In this document: one piece after another, positions 11,061 to 24,505 of the stretch
Layout of the letters: every line of letters begins with the position of its first letter
Numbering within the stretch: the stretch's first letter is position 1
Source of the DNA: Scleromitrula shiraiana
Taxonomy: Eukaryota; Ascomycota; Leotiomycetes; Helotiales; Sclerotiniaceae
Direction of reading: 5' to 3'
NCBI GenBank assembly: GCA_028455995.1
Contig: JABELC010000008.1
Span: 2,104,501 to 2,168,500, forward strand
DNA: 64,000 nucleotides
Notes under the pieces: generated by a model
The model's input: the letters and a program-made list of their open reading frames with translations, nothing else
What the model was told of the DNA's origin: nothing
Database searches by the model: none
Position numbers and translations under genes: made by a program

Positions 11061-14000
11061 TCATAGTGCGAATGGGTTGAGTGATCGAATGGTGAGACAT
11101 CTGATTATTTTATTAGTATTCGAATATAATCAAAAAATAAATGAGGAAAATACATACGGTGGACTCTTTGTAAGATCGGTTTTCAGAATGACTGGTACTC
11201 TAGTCATTTCCTTAACATCTTGAATGTACTCCCCATCTTCCTCACGAAGAGTGAAAAATTTCAAATACTTCTCCTTAGCACTCAGCTTAGCTTCAACAGG
11301 TTCACCAGTTGGTACCTTAGAATCGGATCGAGTACGATGAAGATGACTTGCAGCAGACATTGAGTTCTTTGTTGGAGATGGTGGAACACTTTGAGTTGGA
11401 CGTTCAGCCAATGAAACACCAGCAACACTACCTGCAATATCAGATGCATCATCTTCATCATCGAATAAAGCATCAACATCATCAGTTGAAATTGTTCCAG
11501 TTTCCATTGCTTTACGTTGAGCTTCTTCATGCTCTTTCTTTGCTCTTTCAGCAACTGCGGCTTGTTTGGCGGCGGCAGCAGCATTCGTGGCACGTTGAGA
11601 AACACCAGCTTTTGGTCTTTCATCTTCAGGAACGTAAGCTGATGATGGTACACCCTTCTCCCAGTATAATTCCAAGATGCGTTCATTCTTTCGAAATTCC
11701 GCCTTCTTCAATGGAAGTTGATCACAGTGAACTCTCTTTTCGAAACCAAACTCTGGAATGAGTACATCGAAAGCTGATTCATAAACACAAACGACAATAC
11801 CCTCACTGATGAGTTCACCACCAGCTTCCTCACGTTTTCTATCCATAATCCTACAAGATTCAATATGGACACTTTGCTCTTGAGCATTTTGAGCGGAATC
11901 CTTCTTGGTGTTACAAGATTCGGTGGTTTTAACAAGTGTTTCAATATCCTCGTTGTATTCAATCTTGCCTTCGGAAAGTACAGCTTCGAGTTGTCTGTGA
12001 ACAACTAGATCTGCATAACGACGAGATGGATTGGTGAAATGAGTGTATAAAGGTAAGTTAAGTGCATAATGAGGGTAAAGATGTGGTGAAGTCTTTCCAG
12101 CAATGAAATACTTTGCGCGATGCATAGATTTGACAAGAAGTGTTTCCATACCCTTTCGGATATTAGTATCATCAACTTTGAAAAGACTGTTTTGAAGAGT
12201 TCCACTTGAAGTGGTATCAATCTCATAACCAATCTTATTCATACGATCAACAAAAGTTTGAAGACGTCTTGGATTTGGTGCAGCTTGTCGACGAAGAAGT
12301 GCTTTTTCTGGAAGACCTTGGAAGATCTTTTGTGCGACGTATGAGTTGGCCTTATTCAATAATTCTTCAATCAACTCATGAGAAGCAGTAGAATCAAAAA
12401 TGTTTTGCTCAACTGGAACATTCTCATCATCAAGTTGATAGACAAGTCTCAAAGGTGCAATTGTTTCTCCATCGGATCCAAGACGAGATTCACGGAACTT
12501 CTGAGCAACGGCCTGTATAGATGTTAGAATAAATACATGAGATGATAAGGGGAGCACCTACATTGAGAATTTGAATATCCTTGACTTCGGCACCATCAAG
12601 TTTAACATCAGTTTGACCAGAAAGAATAGCATCAACATCCTTGTAAGTTAGTTTTCCACCACTCTTGATGATACTCTTTCCAATCCAAGTATCTCCTTCA
12701 GCAACAGTACCAGTTTGTGGGTTGACTTTGAAAACAACACTGACGGTAAGTCTCTCCTCACCAGGCGTCAAAGAGCAAATTTCTGAAGCAATCTTTGGTG
12801 GTAACATAGCACATGACCTGTTCATCAAATAAACAGCAGTACCTCTCTTACGAGCTTCACGACTAGAAAAATGGGTTAGTAATTGTATATTAACAAATAA
12901 TCGGATCGACTTACTCAACTAAAGAATTTGCCTTGATGAAATGTGCAACATCAGCAATGTGAATACCAATTTCAATCTTTCCATCTTCTTGAGTTTTGAC
13001 ATGAATAGCATCATCAAGTTCATCTGCTCCATTTGGATCAATGGTGAAAGTCTTTTCCTCACGGAAATCACGTCTAGTAGCAATAGAGGTTTCATCCTCC
13101 TTTGATAAAGACCAATCATCAAGACCAACACTTCTTGTAACAGCATCTGCAAACTCATCAGAAGCAAAGTTATTATCACGAAGAAGTGCATCAGTCTCAA
13201 CTTTGAGTTCTCCCATCTTTCCAAGCGGTTCAACCAAAGTACCGAAAGGATGAAGTGAAGTGATTGGCCATCTCTTGATACAAGCAACAAAGATTTTATC
13301 AGCATAATCTTGATGCTTCTCAACGAAATCTCTTGGTGCTTGTTCGGTAGGAATAGCAATGAGTGGTACACGCTTATCGGTAGGTTTAAACCAAACAATC
13401 TTTGGCTTATCCTGTTGACGTTGTTCGTGTTGACGACCAGAGTTACCATCACGAGCTTGACGTTCAGCTTCTTGCTTTTCCTTGGTAGCTTGACTACTTG
13501 GGCGAAGAAGACCAAGAGTACCAGAAAACATTTGTCCAGCAACACGTTCGATAACAGCGACGATATGACCGGCGTAGAGAGGTTTCTGTTCATCATTGAC
13601 TTCCTCTTCTTCGACGAGTAAGAGACTTTGACCTTCAACCTCAACATCATCATTCTTCTTTTGAGTTGGTCTTTGTCTCAAACTTCCACGTCTTCTAATT
13701 CCACCTTCTTGTGTAGATTGATCATCTCCATTGGTAGAGTTATCGCGATGATGACTTCGATCATTGTTTCCATTGTTCGATCCACCAGTTCGAGTATCGG
13801 TAATGTCCTTTCGCTTCTTCTTCTCTTCCTTTTCCCGCTTTTGTCCCCAGACTTCATCGACATCCAATAATTCAACAGCTACAAGATCTCCTTCCAAAGC
13901 TCGGTTACGATCCTTGCTACCGCAGATGAAAATGTCAGCATCCAACAAACCATCTTGAGTAGAAACATAAGCATCGGAACGATTCTTCTTGTTGACTCTC

Positions 14001-15637
14001 AGGATACCCGAGACAAGTTGACCATCACCAAGAAGAGCTGGAAGGGTTGCCTGAGGAAGGTAAGGAGTGAACAAAGTCTTTCGTTGTTGCTGCTGCTGTT
14101 GCGCGGAAATATTTCCATGTTGACCTTGTTGAATACCCATCTGTCCATTCATCTGAGCAGCTTGCAAAGCTTGAAGCTGGCTCATCTGTAAGGAGCTCAA
14201 TTGTTGACCAGGGTACAAACCTTGAGGGATGATCATTTGTCCTTGAGGCAATTGAACCAATTGAGGTTGTCCTTGATATTGGAACCCGGCGGGAGAATTA
14301 ATAGATTGATTCATGGATGGGCGGTTGCGATGTCCAGGTTGGAATGCTTGGTTTTGTTGACCTTGGAAGTTGCCCATTTGTTGCTGTGGTGGATCCTGAG
14401 GAGCAGCATTTTGAGGTACTTGATTTCTCCAGTTACTATCGAAATTGCGAGAAGAGTTTCTTCCATGTCCTTGAGCGCTATTGCGTCTTCCAAAATCACT
14501 ACCTTGATTTGCTCCAGCGTCTGTTGTAGCTTGTGCTGGTGGAAATTGAAATGAGCCACCACCTCGTTGTGAAGATCCACCACGACCATTTTGACCAACA
14601 GCCATACTCTGACTTCGACCATGTCCACCACGACCACCTCTGGAGGCAGAGCTAGGAGCTAAATGATTGTTACCAGATCCTTGAGTAGATTTATCATCAC
14701 CCTGACTGTCACCACTATCACCTGAAGTTTGTGTAGCACCACCTGCGCCAGGAATAGGAAATTGAAAACCAGAAGTAGTTCTCTTCTGTTGTGCGATTTC
14801 AGCTGCTTTCTTGGCTTCGGGGAGTGCGAGCGAATGACGTCTTTGATGTCCACCACCTGGAGGACCGCCACCCCGACCACCTCTTGTAGAAGTATTCTCA
14901 CCACGATTTTGACCATTAAAATCGGCATAACCGGAAGAAGATAAACCTGAAGATGGAGCAGGTGGTGGACCTCCCATACTCATACCCATATTTGGTAATG
15001 CCGATTGATTACGACGATGTGATAAAGGTTGTGTGGGAGCACCCATTGGTGCATTAATTTGTGGCTGTTGTAGCTGATTTTGAAATTGAAAAGCATTTTG
15101 TTGCATTTGTTGTTGTAAAGGATTGAAACTACCAGGAGCAAGATGTTGAGTGGAAGGAATCATACCCATATTAATATATTGCTGATGCGTAGCTTGAATT
15201 TGTTGCTGTTGCTGTTGTAAAAGTTCGATTTGTTGTTGAATCGCCAACTGTTCCACTATAGATAAAAAGATACATGATTAGTATATTGATGTGCGAAGAA
15301 GGATTTGTGATCTGAAGAGGATGTTTGATGATTTATATGGAGTTATTCATATTTTTGAAGTCAATGGGATAGGTTTGGATTTGATAGTTATGGTTGGGTA
15401 GTGTGGCTAAACTGATCGATGACGAAAGACGTCACAGATACTTGGATTCGAGGGAGTATAAAAAAGAGAAAATAGGATAAATATCAACTTACTACCCGGT
15501 GAAGAAAACATACTCATCAAAGGAGTAAGTTCTGATGGACTTCTTCGATGAGCGATATGTAATCTACGTCCCGAAGGACCAGATACAGCACCAGCCTGTG
15601 GTTGTTGATTTTGTTGTTGTTGTTGATGATGCTCCAT
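11061..15637 (-). CDS. SSD1: SSD1/GUL-1 family RNA-binding protein (RNase II-like pseudonuclease)
   Basis: Five exons: 15493-15637, 12915-15255, 12562-12862, 11158-12512 and a 40-nt last exon 11061-11100. Phases agree throughout and give 1393 residues. The last exon restores the conserved end PPCLTIRSLNPF. Residues 1-~430 are Gln/Asn/Gly-rich and disordered; then come cold-shock/OB regions and the RNB domain, whose motif DPNGADELDDA (~788) has Glu where active RNase II has its second conserved Asp. Ssd1 proteins bind mRNAs for cell-wall proteins and do not degrade RNA. The N-terminus has H-x-R-x-x-S sites at Ser35, 133, 190, 265 and 317 and two FQFP motifs (212-215, 284-287), matching NDR-kinase (Cbk1/COT1) phosphorylation and docking sites. 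ATG 15637 is chosen because the first exon encodes the first of these sites. Confidence 0.95.
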
Positions 15638-15820
15638 GATGAGGAGATGTTTGCAACTTTTTGGTTAGAAGTGCGAACTTGATTGCGAAAAAGGTTATTC
15701 TCTTGTTTCTCTTATGATTCTTTTTATCAATTTTGCGGAAAGAGATTAATTCATTTGAATTAATTTAAATAAATAAATAAATGTAAATTAAAAAGAGAGG
15801 ATTGAAAGTTGTGTGTGAGA

Positions 15821-15852
15821 GTGTGTGTGTATGTGTGTGTGTGTGTGTGTGG
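15821..15852. repeat. (GT)n microsatellite in the SSD1 upstream region
   Basis: An interrupted run of TG/GT dinucleotides lies about 185-215 bases upstream of the SSD1 start codon. Confidence 0.9.
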
Positions 15853-16060
15853 TTTTTTTGGTAATGGTGGTATCTTTTCGTGAGGAAGAAAGTTATATGT
15901 TGTAGTTGTGGTAGAGTGTATGGTAGTGTATGGTAAGGAGCTTTGGTAAGAACCAGGTAGTAACCAGGCCAGGTAGGTAGTAGTAGTAGCTTTGTGTGGT
16001 AGAACTATCCGAATTTTGGTGGGATTTTTTTAGTTACTTGGCCTCTGTTCTTGATACTGA

Positions 16061-16107
16061 TGATTCTGATTCTGACTCTGATTCTGACTCTGATTCTGAT
16101 CCTGATC
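16061..16107. repeat. GATTCT/GACTCT hexamer tandem repeat
   Basis: About seven imperfect six-base units (GATTCT, GACTCT, GATCCT) in tandem upstream of SSD1. Confidence 0.9.
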
Positions 16108-16301
16108 TTTTGATTTCGAGATAAATCCGATCGTATTATGATGTATATGTATTGAATTGTATAGTATCGTGTTATATCGATTGTGGATTGAAGGAATGAT
16201 GTTTTTTCTTCGATATTCCTCAAGGAAGAGGTAGTAATTCTTTTGAATTGACTCTTTGATTAGAGTTTGATTTGTAAGTACTATGTATGTAGACTTTGAA
16301 T

Positions 16302-16362
16302 TTGATTGAATTGATTGAATTGATTGAATTGATTCAATTGATTTAATTGATTGAATTGATTT
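16302..16362. repeat. TTGATTGAA tandem repeat
   Basis: Five to six imperfect units of about nine bases (TTGATTGAA and the variant TTGATTCAA). Confidence 0.9.
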
Positions 16363-19006
16363 TGGAAGTTATTTTGATTTGTGTATGTATATGTGTAGTA
16401 GTAAGTAAGTGGATGAAAGAGAGATAGATAGATGGATTTTATTATAATAGAGAGAGAAAGTGTCAACTGGTCGATTGTAAGTTGATGGTGATGTAAGAGT
16501 AATAAGATACTAGAGACGAAGGTTAAAGTTAAGATAAAGGTAATACTTTGAAGGTAGTACAGTGAGTACCCAGGTAGGTAGTAAGTAAGTAGTTGGAATG
16601 ATGGGAAAGGTAAAAGAGGTAAGGTTCAATAAGGTAAAAAAAGATAAAAAGAAAAAGAAATAGAAATAGAGAGAGAGAGTTCTTAATTCATTCAGTACAC
16701 CAATACAGTAAGTAGCAAAAGAATTGAAGATATATTACTAGTAAACTTTTAAAAATAACAAGAAACTTGAAAAGACATAGCGTATGGTATAGTCTCTACT
16801 AGGTATGAGAGGGGTTATGGATATCTGTAAGATACTAGCTTCAATATATAAATACGTAATAGAGGGTCAAGGTTTTAGCAAATTTGAAATAAAATCATTT
16901 ATTTCAAAAATAGTAAAATATACTACTAGTAGTATCTTAGTATAAATAATTAAAATGCTTTATTTTTTATTGTTGTATAATTTATACTAGGATCATCTGA
17001 GTCGTAGTAATAAACTTCAATTGAATATTTATATTAAAAATTCAAAACTCAAGTTTCTAAAGATATAAATAATTAAATTTTATATATAATTTTAAAAGTT
17101 GATAACTTGAAAATTATTTATTTTAATACAAAAATAAGAAATAATATATAAAGTCTACTACTACTAGTAGTAAGAGTTTCAATATTATTTATTACTACTT
17201 ACTACTAGTAATACTAGTACTAGTAATTAAATTGATAGTAATTGATAAATAAAAATTATATAAAATAATAAACATCGTGAATTTTTATTCACTAGTATCA
17301 GTGAATTTTGATAAATTTTATATATAAATAAAATAAGATTCTAATTTTTTTTTATAAATTCAAAATTCTTAAAATGAATTTTTATTATCATTATTAACTT
17401 CAAGTTTAGAATTAAAATAAACATGCTAGTGAATAAATTAATATTAATTTTAAGTTTTTTAAATTTGTAGATTTTTAGTAATTTCAAGATTATGAGTAAT
17501 CAATTTTTTTTAAATAAAATATACAAAATTTTGATTAATTATGAATTTGTTTATTGATTACATTTTCAAATTCAAGTTGTTTATACTGATAGCACTTGAA
17601 GGACGAAGTCTTTTTATAGAGGTTAAGCGAAGTCCGATGATTAGTTGTTATTTAGCTATAACTTGAAAGTAACTGAGGTATTGAGAATAAATATACTTCT
17701 TATTCTTAGCAAGATGATGTAAATCTTATCTGGCGCGTACAGAAACAGGTAAGAATTCATATACCAAGATAGCTCTCAAGTTAGTCCAGAGTCGAGAACC
17801 TCAAGAATTACTCAGGTATCTACTACAGTACAACTATAACATGATAGATAGTTCACAGACCTTTTCCTAACTTACCAACATCAACTAGACTACGTATTCA
17901 TAGTATCATCTAATCCTTTCCTTTCCCACCTGGTCAAGTTGTTTGATTAACATGGGAATCTATTCCTTACAATTTTATGAAGTCAGAGCGACGATTCTTG
18001 AGGTTAAGGGTAGAAGAGGGGATAAACAATTGAAGATCATATTCAATTCCAAGGTTTGTTATCTGTCTCTGAATGATATATGAATTGCGAATACTCCGGA
18101 GCACTATCTAGGTATGGAGATGATGTTGACATCATCACATTTGATACATAAATAGATAGTATAGTAGTTCTTAATAATAAATTGGTATATATTCTCGTAA
18201 TTCAGTTTGATATTGTCTCACTCTGGTCATCGATATATGAAGATTTGGTCATTGCTCAATTGTACGACATCATTCTCACCCAATTCTTTAACAACCTTGG
18301 AAGGTTAGAATTGAACGTTATGACCTGATTCAGTACAAAGCTATTCCAAGACAAAGTCAGAGCTTCTTCTCAAGGTCTTTCTTCTCGTTTCTTAGAACTA
18401 CTTTAGATTCCTGTTCCTTACTACTCTGTACGCTTACACACCATAGTATACCTACATAGGTAAGCTACAGTACATGATGTATTCCATCAAGTATCTCTCT
18501 CAAGTACAGACCAGCAATTCACATCAATTCACATCAATTCATTCCAATATTCTCAATTGGATGTCGTCGTTTATTACCCCAAGAAATTAATATAAATTTT
18601 ACATCTACATATGGAGTATAATTCATCAATTAATCAACCTACAAATGTCCTTCCGTTGAAAGAACGCTTGGAAGAACGAACAGCTTCAAAAAAAACTCAT
18701 AGGTCTAGATTTGAATATAGACTTTCACACTAAACTCCTTTTGATATCCTTGACTTGAACTACCGAACCGAGTACACCGCCTTTGGCAAAATTGCTATCA
18801 TGTGATAACTATCGTAGAATTAATTCACTTTTCATCTTGAGCTGTTTGTAAAAGTACGGAGAGGTTGATATCGACATTTTTTTTGTCCTCTCATTCTTTT
18901 TTTAATTCAATCTTCGACTTCTATCATACAATTGTCAATCTGCGAAGCAGTTCCCCCTTTCAATTATTTTCAATCATTCTTTCAATTCTTTTGTATAACC
19001 TCAAAC

Positions 19007-20776
19007 ATGTCGAGAAGTCTATCAGCTTCAGAAGATGAAGCTGCAAGAAGAAGCTATACTTCCAATAATGTAATGCCCCCAATACCAATTTACGACCATG
19101 ATATTCGATTCGAAAACAGAAATGCGGAAGATATACATCAGGTGGCATTAGAAGCTGCACGTTTAGAACATGAGAGAGTTAGAGAAGAAGCTCTGCGCAT
19201 CTTCGAGTTGAATATAATGAGAGAGGAACAAGAGAGAACTCAACGAGGTATAAAGGCAGAAGAAGAAAGAATAAAATTACAAGTAATCAGTTTGAAATTG
19301 GAAGAAGATCGGGTCAGGGCAGAACGGGACAGTGCATTGGCGGAAATCAAGAAGCGGGAATTGGAAGAGGCTGCGAGAAGGATACCTGTTGTACCAGCCA
19401 GACAACCTACCCCTCCTCCTATCGAACCTCAAGTCCCACCATCTAAACCTTCGGTTTTATCACCTCAGCGATCTTCTCAGTCTGCATCATCACAGCCGCA
19501 ACAATCGAATATTTTACCTCAATCTCAAGCACCACCTACTTCGCAGTCGAATTCTCAACACAATGCTCAACCTTCCACACAAAACAATGCATTTGCGCGG
19601 CCACAACAGCAAACGAATGGATTCCCACAACAGACTACTACTTCACAACCATTTCAGCAAATAAATGGATCTCAGGCAGTGAATGGTGATTCGCAAACTA
19701 AACCTACGATCGCGCCAGCTCAAGTACAGCCTACTGCTAGACAAGCATCATCTGTTCCTGCACATATCTTACCGGGTGTTGAAAGATACTCCGAAATACA
19801 TCAGAATCTGAAGAAACTACGGCAATTCTTGACAGAGGAAGCAAAAGTCAATAAACCATTCAAGGAAATGTTAGGAAATGCGAGAAGGAAAATTCGACAA
19901 ACTGTTGGACAATTAACATCAGGGCAAGGTGCAAATAAACAAGCTGTATGTATCGAGTTAAATTTACATCATATATTTACTAACTTTTCCTAGCTACTAA
20001 CACTCAACATGGAATTAAAGAAAGCCCTCGTTGAACAACAATCCCCAGGTGTAGATCCCAGTAACTACATGATTACAAAACCGTCCCCGACCAACGGAGC
20101 AACAAACAACGGAGAACAACTCCCCTCACTATTCATCTACCTCCTAAACATATTCGCCAAATGCGTCGTCAGCCAATTCATCAACGAAGCCGGCGTGCGC
20201 CCCGAAACCGCCGACCCCGTCGGCGTCATCGCCGTCTCAGTATTCGCACGCATCGAATTCCTCTGGCGCGGTTCCTCCCTCATCGACATCCTAATGAGCA
20301 AAATGCGCATGACGATCCCCGTCGTCTTCGGGCTGCGGGGCAACGAGAAATCAGAAGAAGGTCGCCGACGACTAGGTTGGCAAAGAGATATGAACGGCGC
20401 CTGGATCGACGAACAAACACACAGCAACCGAATGGTCGGTCTCGCAGCAGGCTACGCCGCCATTTCCCTCCGCGATTTCTCAAAGGTCAAATTAGTTAAC
20501 CCCTGGCCCCCATCCTGGTACTGGATGTCAATGTCTAGTATTGTGTCCACGCCCAGCGAAGAGGCGAGCGCAACGCAGTATACGGTGCTCAGGGCGCTGA
20601 TCGAGGGGTACGAGCAGAAGTTTTTGGACTTTTATGGGACGCAGGGGGTTGCGGCGTTGAGGGTTGCGTTGGTGGATTTTCCGAGACGAGCGCCGGGGAC
20701 GGCGAAGGTTGCGGCGGGGAGTTTGAGTGTGCTGGCGGATAAGTTGGAGAGGGATAGGGGGATGATTTTGGCTTGA
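19007..20776 (+). CDS. GLE1: mRNA export factor Gle1
   Basis: Exon 1 is 19007-19945 and exon 2 is 19994-20776, with a 48-nt phase-0 intron (GTATGT...TACTAAC...CCTAG), giving 573 residues. Residues ~45-130 form a charged coiled coil, ~131-255 are Pro/Gln/Ser-rich linker, and ~265 to the end is the GLE1-like helical domain, with blocks such as ERYSEIHQNLKKLRQFL, ARRKIRQTVGQLT and a C-terminal region containing FIYLLNIFAK, RIEFLWRGSSL and GYAAISLRDFS. Gle1 sits at the cytoplasmic face of the nuclear pore and, with inositol hexakisphosphate, stimulates the DEAD-box ATPase Dbp5 to release export proteins from mRNA. An in-frame ATG at 18932 would add 25 Phe-rich residues; I prefer 19007, but the choice is open. 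Exon 2 is markedly more GC-rich than exon 1 and the flanks. Confidence 0.92.
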
Positions 20777-23700
20777 TTTTTTCACAAGTGAGGGATGGAT
20801 TAGTGAGCTGAGATGTCATGTGAGACTCAGGAAGAGTGGGTGGCTATTTAGGAGGAGGATTTTCTTGGATCTAGGCTGCTTTTGGCTGCTTTGGTTGGTG
20901 TTTGGGCGGTGTTTTGCGGATTCGTTTTCATGGGGTTAGGTTAGGGGGTTTCTTATATTGTATTGTATTGATATCACTGCATACATGCATCAGAATGGCG
21001 TTTCGGATATTCAGTGTGTGAGTGGATGAGTGGGTAGCTAGCTAGCTAGTATTGGGCTGGGTTGCGTCGGGTATTTAAGAGAAGTACGATACGATATATG
21101 GGGGAGAGAAAGAGAGGGAGAGAGAGAGAAGGAAAGAAAGAAAGATATTCTGCTCACTCTAATTATGCGCTGGACAGCTTGGAGCTTGTAGCTTAGATTG
21201 TGGAGTGGAGCGTAGTGGAGAGGCGTAGTGGAGGGGAAGCTTAGAAGGGGAAGAGAGAAATGAAATGTATTACTTATTACCCACCTACCTACATATGTAC
21301 CTGCTGATTGACTGATTGATTGATTTATCGATGAGATATATGATAATTTGAACAGGCGAAAGGCGGGAGAATGAGAACGAGAACGGCAAGATCATGGAGG
21401 GATGTGAGAGTAGAGGAGAGAAGCAAAGAATCTATACTATACTATACTCTACCATCCAACCCCATCCCCCACCACCTCCTTAGATGAAATAAAATAATCA
21501 TCATTCCAAACCATCTAAAACTCCAAAAACTCCAAAAACTTTTTCATGTCAATGTTAATATTAATATTAATATGAGTATCAATATCAATATTTATATTCA
21601 TATTTATACCCCCGAATCATAAAAGACAATGATAACAAAAACAAAATACCATCATAAGATAGAATAACATCGATAAATCTAGTCCAATCTAGTTCAGTCC
21701 GGTCCAGTCCCGTCTAGCCATAAAAAATTCCTTTCTAACCTATTTATTTCTTCTTCCTTTCCATTACCTTCCTTCTCCTGACTCATCCATCCATTCATTT
21801 ACCCCCCCCCCCCCCCCCCCGCGCGCCCCATTTTAGTACAATTTATCTCTCCCCTGCGATCAGGAATCTAATGTCATTCTATTCTGATACCTTTTGCTTT
21901 TTGCTTTTGATGTTGACTGGCGAGTTGTGGGATATTAGTGTGGTGTTGTCTGATGTAATGTATTGGAGTATGAGAAATAATGGATTATGAGATGAAGATG
22001 ATGGATATGAATACAAGCTCGAGAAGATGAGATGAAATAAGATACGTTGAGTTGAGATGAGAGAGGATTGAGGGATGGATGTTTAGATTTTTTGTAGGAG
22101 TTGGATTTTGGGTTTGTATTTGTATTTATGTTTAGGGCTGGCTGGGTTGCAGGATGGATAGGTGGATGGGTAGATGGGTGTATAGTATGTGATGAGATAT
22201 GATATAATATGATATGATATATTTAAGTTTGATCTGGAGATTGGGGTAGTATGTAATGAGATAGGATAGGACGAATGGGCTGTGAAAGACATAGATAGGT
22301 ATAGAGTTAGAGATTGTTTTTTTTATTTCAAGGTTGGAGATGTATGATTGTGTGTATAATATGATATGATATAGTGCTGAGAGTGGAGATTGGAATGGAG
22401 ATTTGGGGGATAATTATGTTATATTATATTATGGGAATAAAGATGGAGATGGATGGATCTTTTAGAGGAGGATTTTAGGTATTTGATTGATGATGGGAAG
22501 TATGGTATGGTATTGGAGGGGATGAGATTGCACATGATGCATGTATATATGTATGTATATTTTGGAATCAAAGATAAATAAAGGATATAGAAGATACTTA
22601 TGAGATAGATATATTCAAGCTTTTTGATTATCTTTGAATCTTACATGTATAAGTGGTATAATCAAAATTTAGTAGAAGAGATGGATAGATAGACAGATTG
22701 ATGTAGAAGTTTTCGGTTGTGAATGGGTTAGGATTGGATTGGATTGGATTCGATTTGAAACATTTTATATAGTCTTATAATATTGGATGATATTTTTATA
22801 TCTGGATGTTAGTTGATTGATTGATTTGTTTAATTCCGTTCTAGATTCATCTTATCCCAATCGATTCAACATGATGAACAACAAGCCACTCAGTCCTGAA
22901 GCTCGAGAACAGAAACAAGCAAGCTACAAACATCAAACTAGAAAGTTAGGAAAGTATTATTTCCTTTTTGCAGGTTGTAAGTAAGCATTGTGCGAGTAAA
23001 CAAGGAGGGGGCTTTGTGTAACATTTTTGGGGTTCTCGTTGGATGATTATTATTCTCCTCTTTTGTATATGATATCATATTCTCCCTCTTGGTTTGGTTT
23101 CCTGCTGATATCCACTTCAAGATAATAGGAGAATTATTATTCCTTCTGTTATTGTTGTACTTGTTATTTCTACTATTCCCCTCTAATACACTCATGTAGT
23201 AAGATGAAATACCCAAATCTTTATCCTAACATTCTTCTCATCCATTCCGATAATTTCCTCCAGATTCTCCTCATCATTTCTTCTCTTCCTTCCTGCCGCT
23301 CAAATACCACAGAAGCTTCAGCTGATTGAGATTGAGGGGGGCGGTGAACTGCTGTGTGTTGCTACACTTCTTACGAAACTATTCGGAAGTTTCGATGAGG
23401 TTTGGGGGATGATATCGTTTGTAGATTGGCTCATGTTATTTTGACTCAAGTTAGACCTGAGGTAAGTTGTTATTTTTGTTCCATTATTAACAGTCAAATA
23501 CATATCCAAGTTACCGTCGATGATAGAACGGTAATATGGCATAATTCAAGCTAATTTAAATTAGATATATTGTCCGCATGTTGGACCTACAGGTGTTGGG
23601 AAATGCGTATATGTGGATTATAATGATGCTTATCTTGCGGATGATGTGGCTCTGTTTGGGAGTAATGATGCTTTTAAATATTAGGAATTTGAGTTTGAGT

Positions 23701-24505
23701 TGTAATTAGAAAGCAGATATCTATGTTGTACTGTATATACGTGTTTAGTTCATAGACGTCGAATTTTTTGACTTAAATTTGTCTGATTGAGTGTCACTGA
23801 CATATGTATCTCGGAGAACAAGAGTGTCATAGATTGACGAGCTTATTAATGACTAGTATAGAACCTTCTGGACTTTTCCTAAAACCAATATTTTTATAAA
23901 TTAAGAAAGACTAGTACTTTCAGTTACGCGGAGGTTATTAGTACCGGTAGTTTGAGAAACTTTTCATCATTTGTTCGGGGTTAGTAAGTTCGCGTCTAGT
24001 TAAGAAATGACGATTTCAGGGACGGTAGACTTGGGATTCGTAGTTTAGATACCTCGTCTCTGAACCTGGGGCGGGGGATCAATAGTTCTACGTGCTTCTT
24101 TCTCATGTGTGCTCTAGAGATTTTGTACTGGAATCTAATGATGATGAACGACACACTCTCATTTATGCTAGAACAAGAAAAGTAAATTCAGATCACTATG
24201 AATAAACTCAACTTTCCCACTCGTCATTCATTGCTAATCTGAAATAAACAATCTCGGCTAAATTGCTCTCAACTCGAAAGAGACAACCTGTCGACACTGA
24301 ACTAACCAATCCGATGAATAGACCAGCCGAATAATCTGAAGTTGAATCAGAACTGAAAGCAAAGAAATAACCCCTTGATAGATTCCAGTGCTCATCATTC
24401 CCATCAACCCAATTTAAGAGCCATTCATGTAAGAAAACAAGTTGCCAGCACCACCTGCTGAGAAACCGTACAGCATCCTACACCTCCGTTTGATGGTTTG
24501 TTGGG
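20777..24505. other. Gene-poor spacer with low-complexity DNA
   Basis: The stretch to about 22.85 kb is purine/G-rich and C-poor on the + strand, apart from a C-rich insert around 21.42-21.83 kb, and full of GATGA-, GGAT- and GAGAG-type words. A 37-codon frame begins at 22871 but leads nowhere. From 23.26 to 23.69 kb there are short protein-like frames that I could not assemble (see findings). Otherwise I see nothing. Confidence 0.5.
21802..21820. repeat. Homopolymer run of 19 C
   Basis: Nineteen consecutive C residues on the + strand followed by GCGCGCCCC. Length should be treated with caution because such runs are prone to sequencing error. Confidence 0.8.

Larger units (their letters stand above)
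15638..19006. other. Divergent spacer between SSD1 and GLE1
   Basis: About 3.4 kb without a supported gene. The part next to SSD1 (15.64-16.7 kb) is pyrimidine-rich and G-poor on the SSD1 sense strand, as expected of a long fungal 5' leader, and contains several tandem repeats. The middle (about 16.72-17.58 kb) is strongly A/T-rich with ACTAGT words like those of the large block at 43.6-58 kb. The right part is of ordinary composition and probably holds the GLE1 promoter. Confidence 0.6.

Noticed and set aside
13310..14554. + strand frames inside SSD1
   Set aside because: Leu/Ser-rich shadows of the SSD1 coding strand with no start context and no homology pattern.
20137..20819. Several antisense frames over GLE1 exon 2
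   Set aside because: They are Arg/Ser/Pro-rich shadows caused by the GC-rich third positions of the real GLE1 frame.
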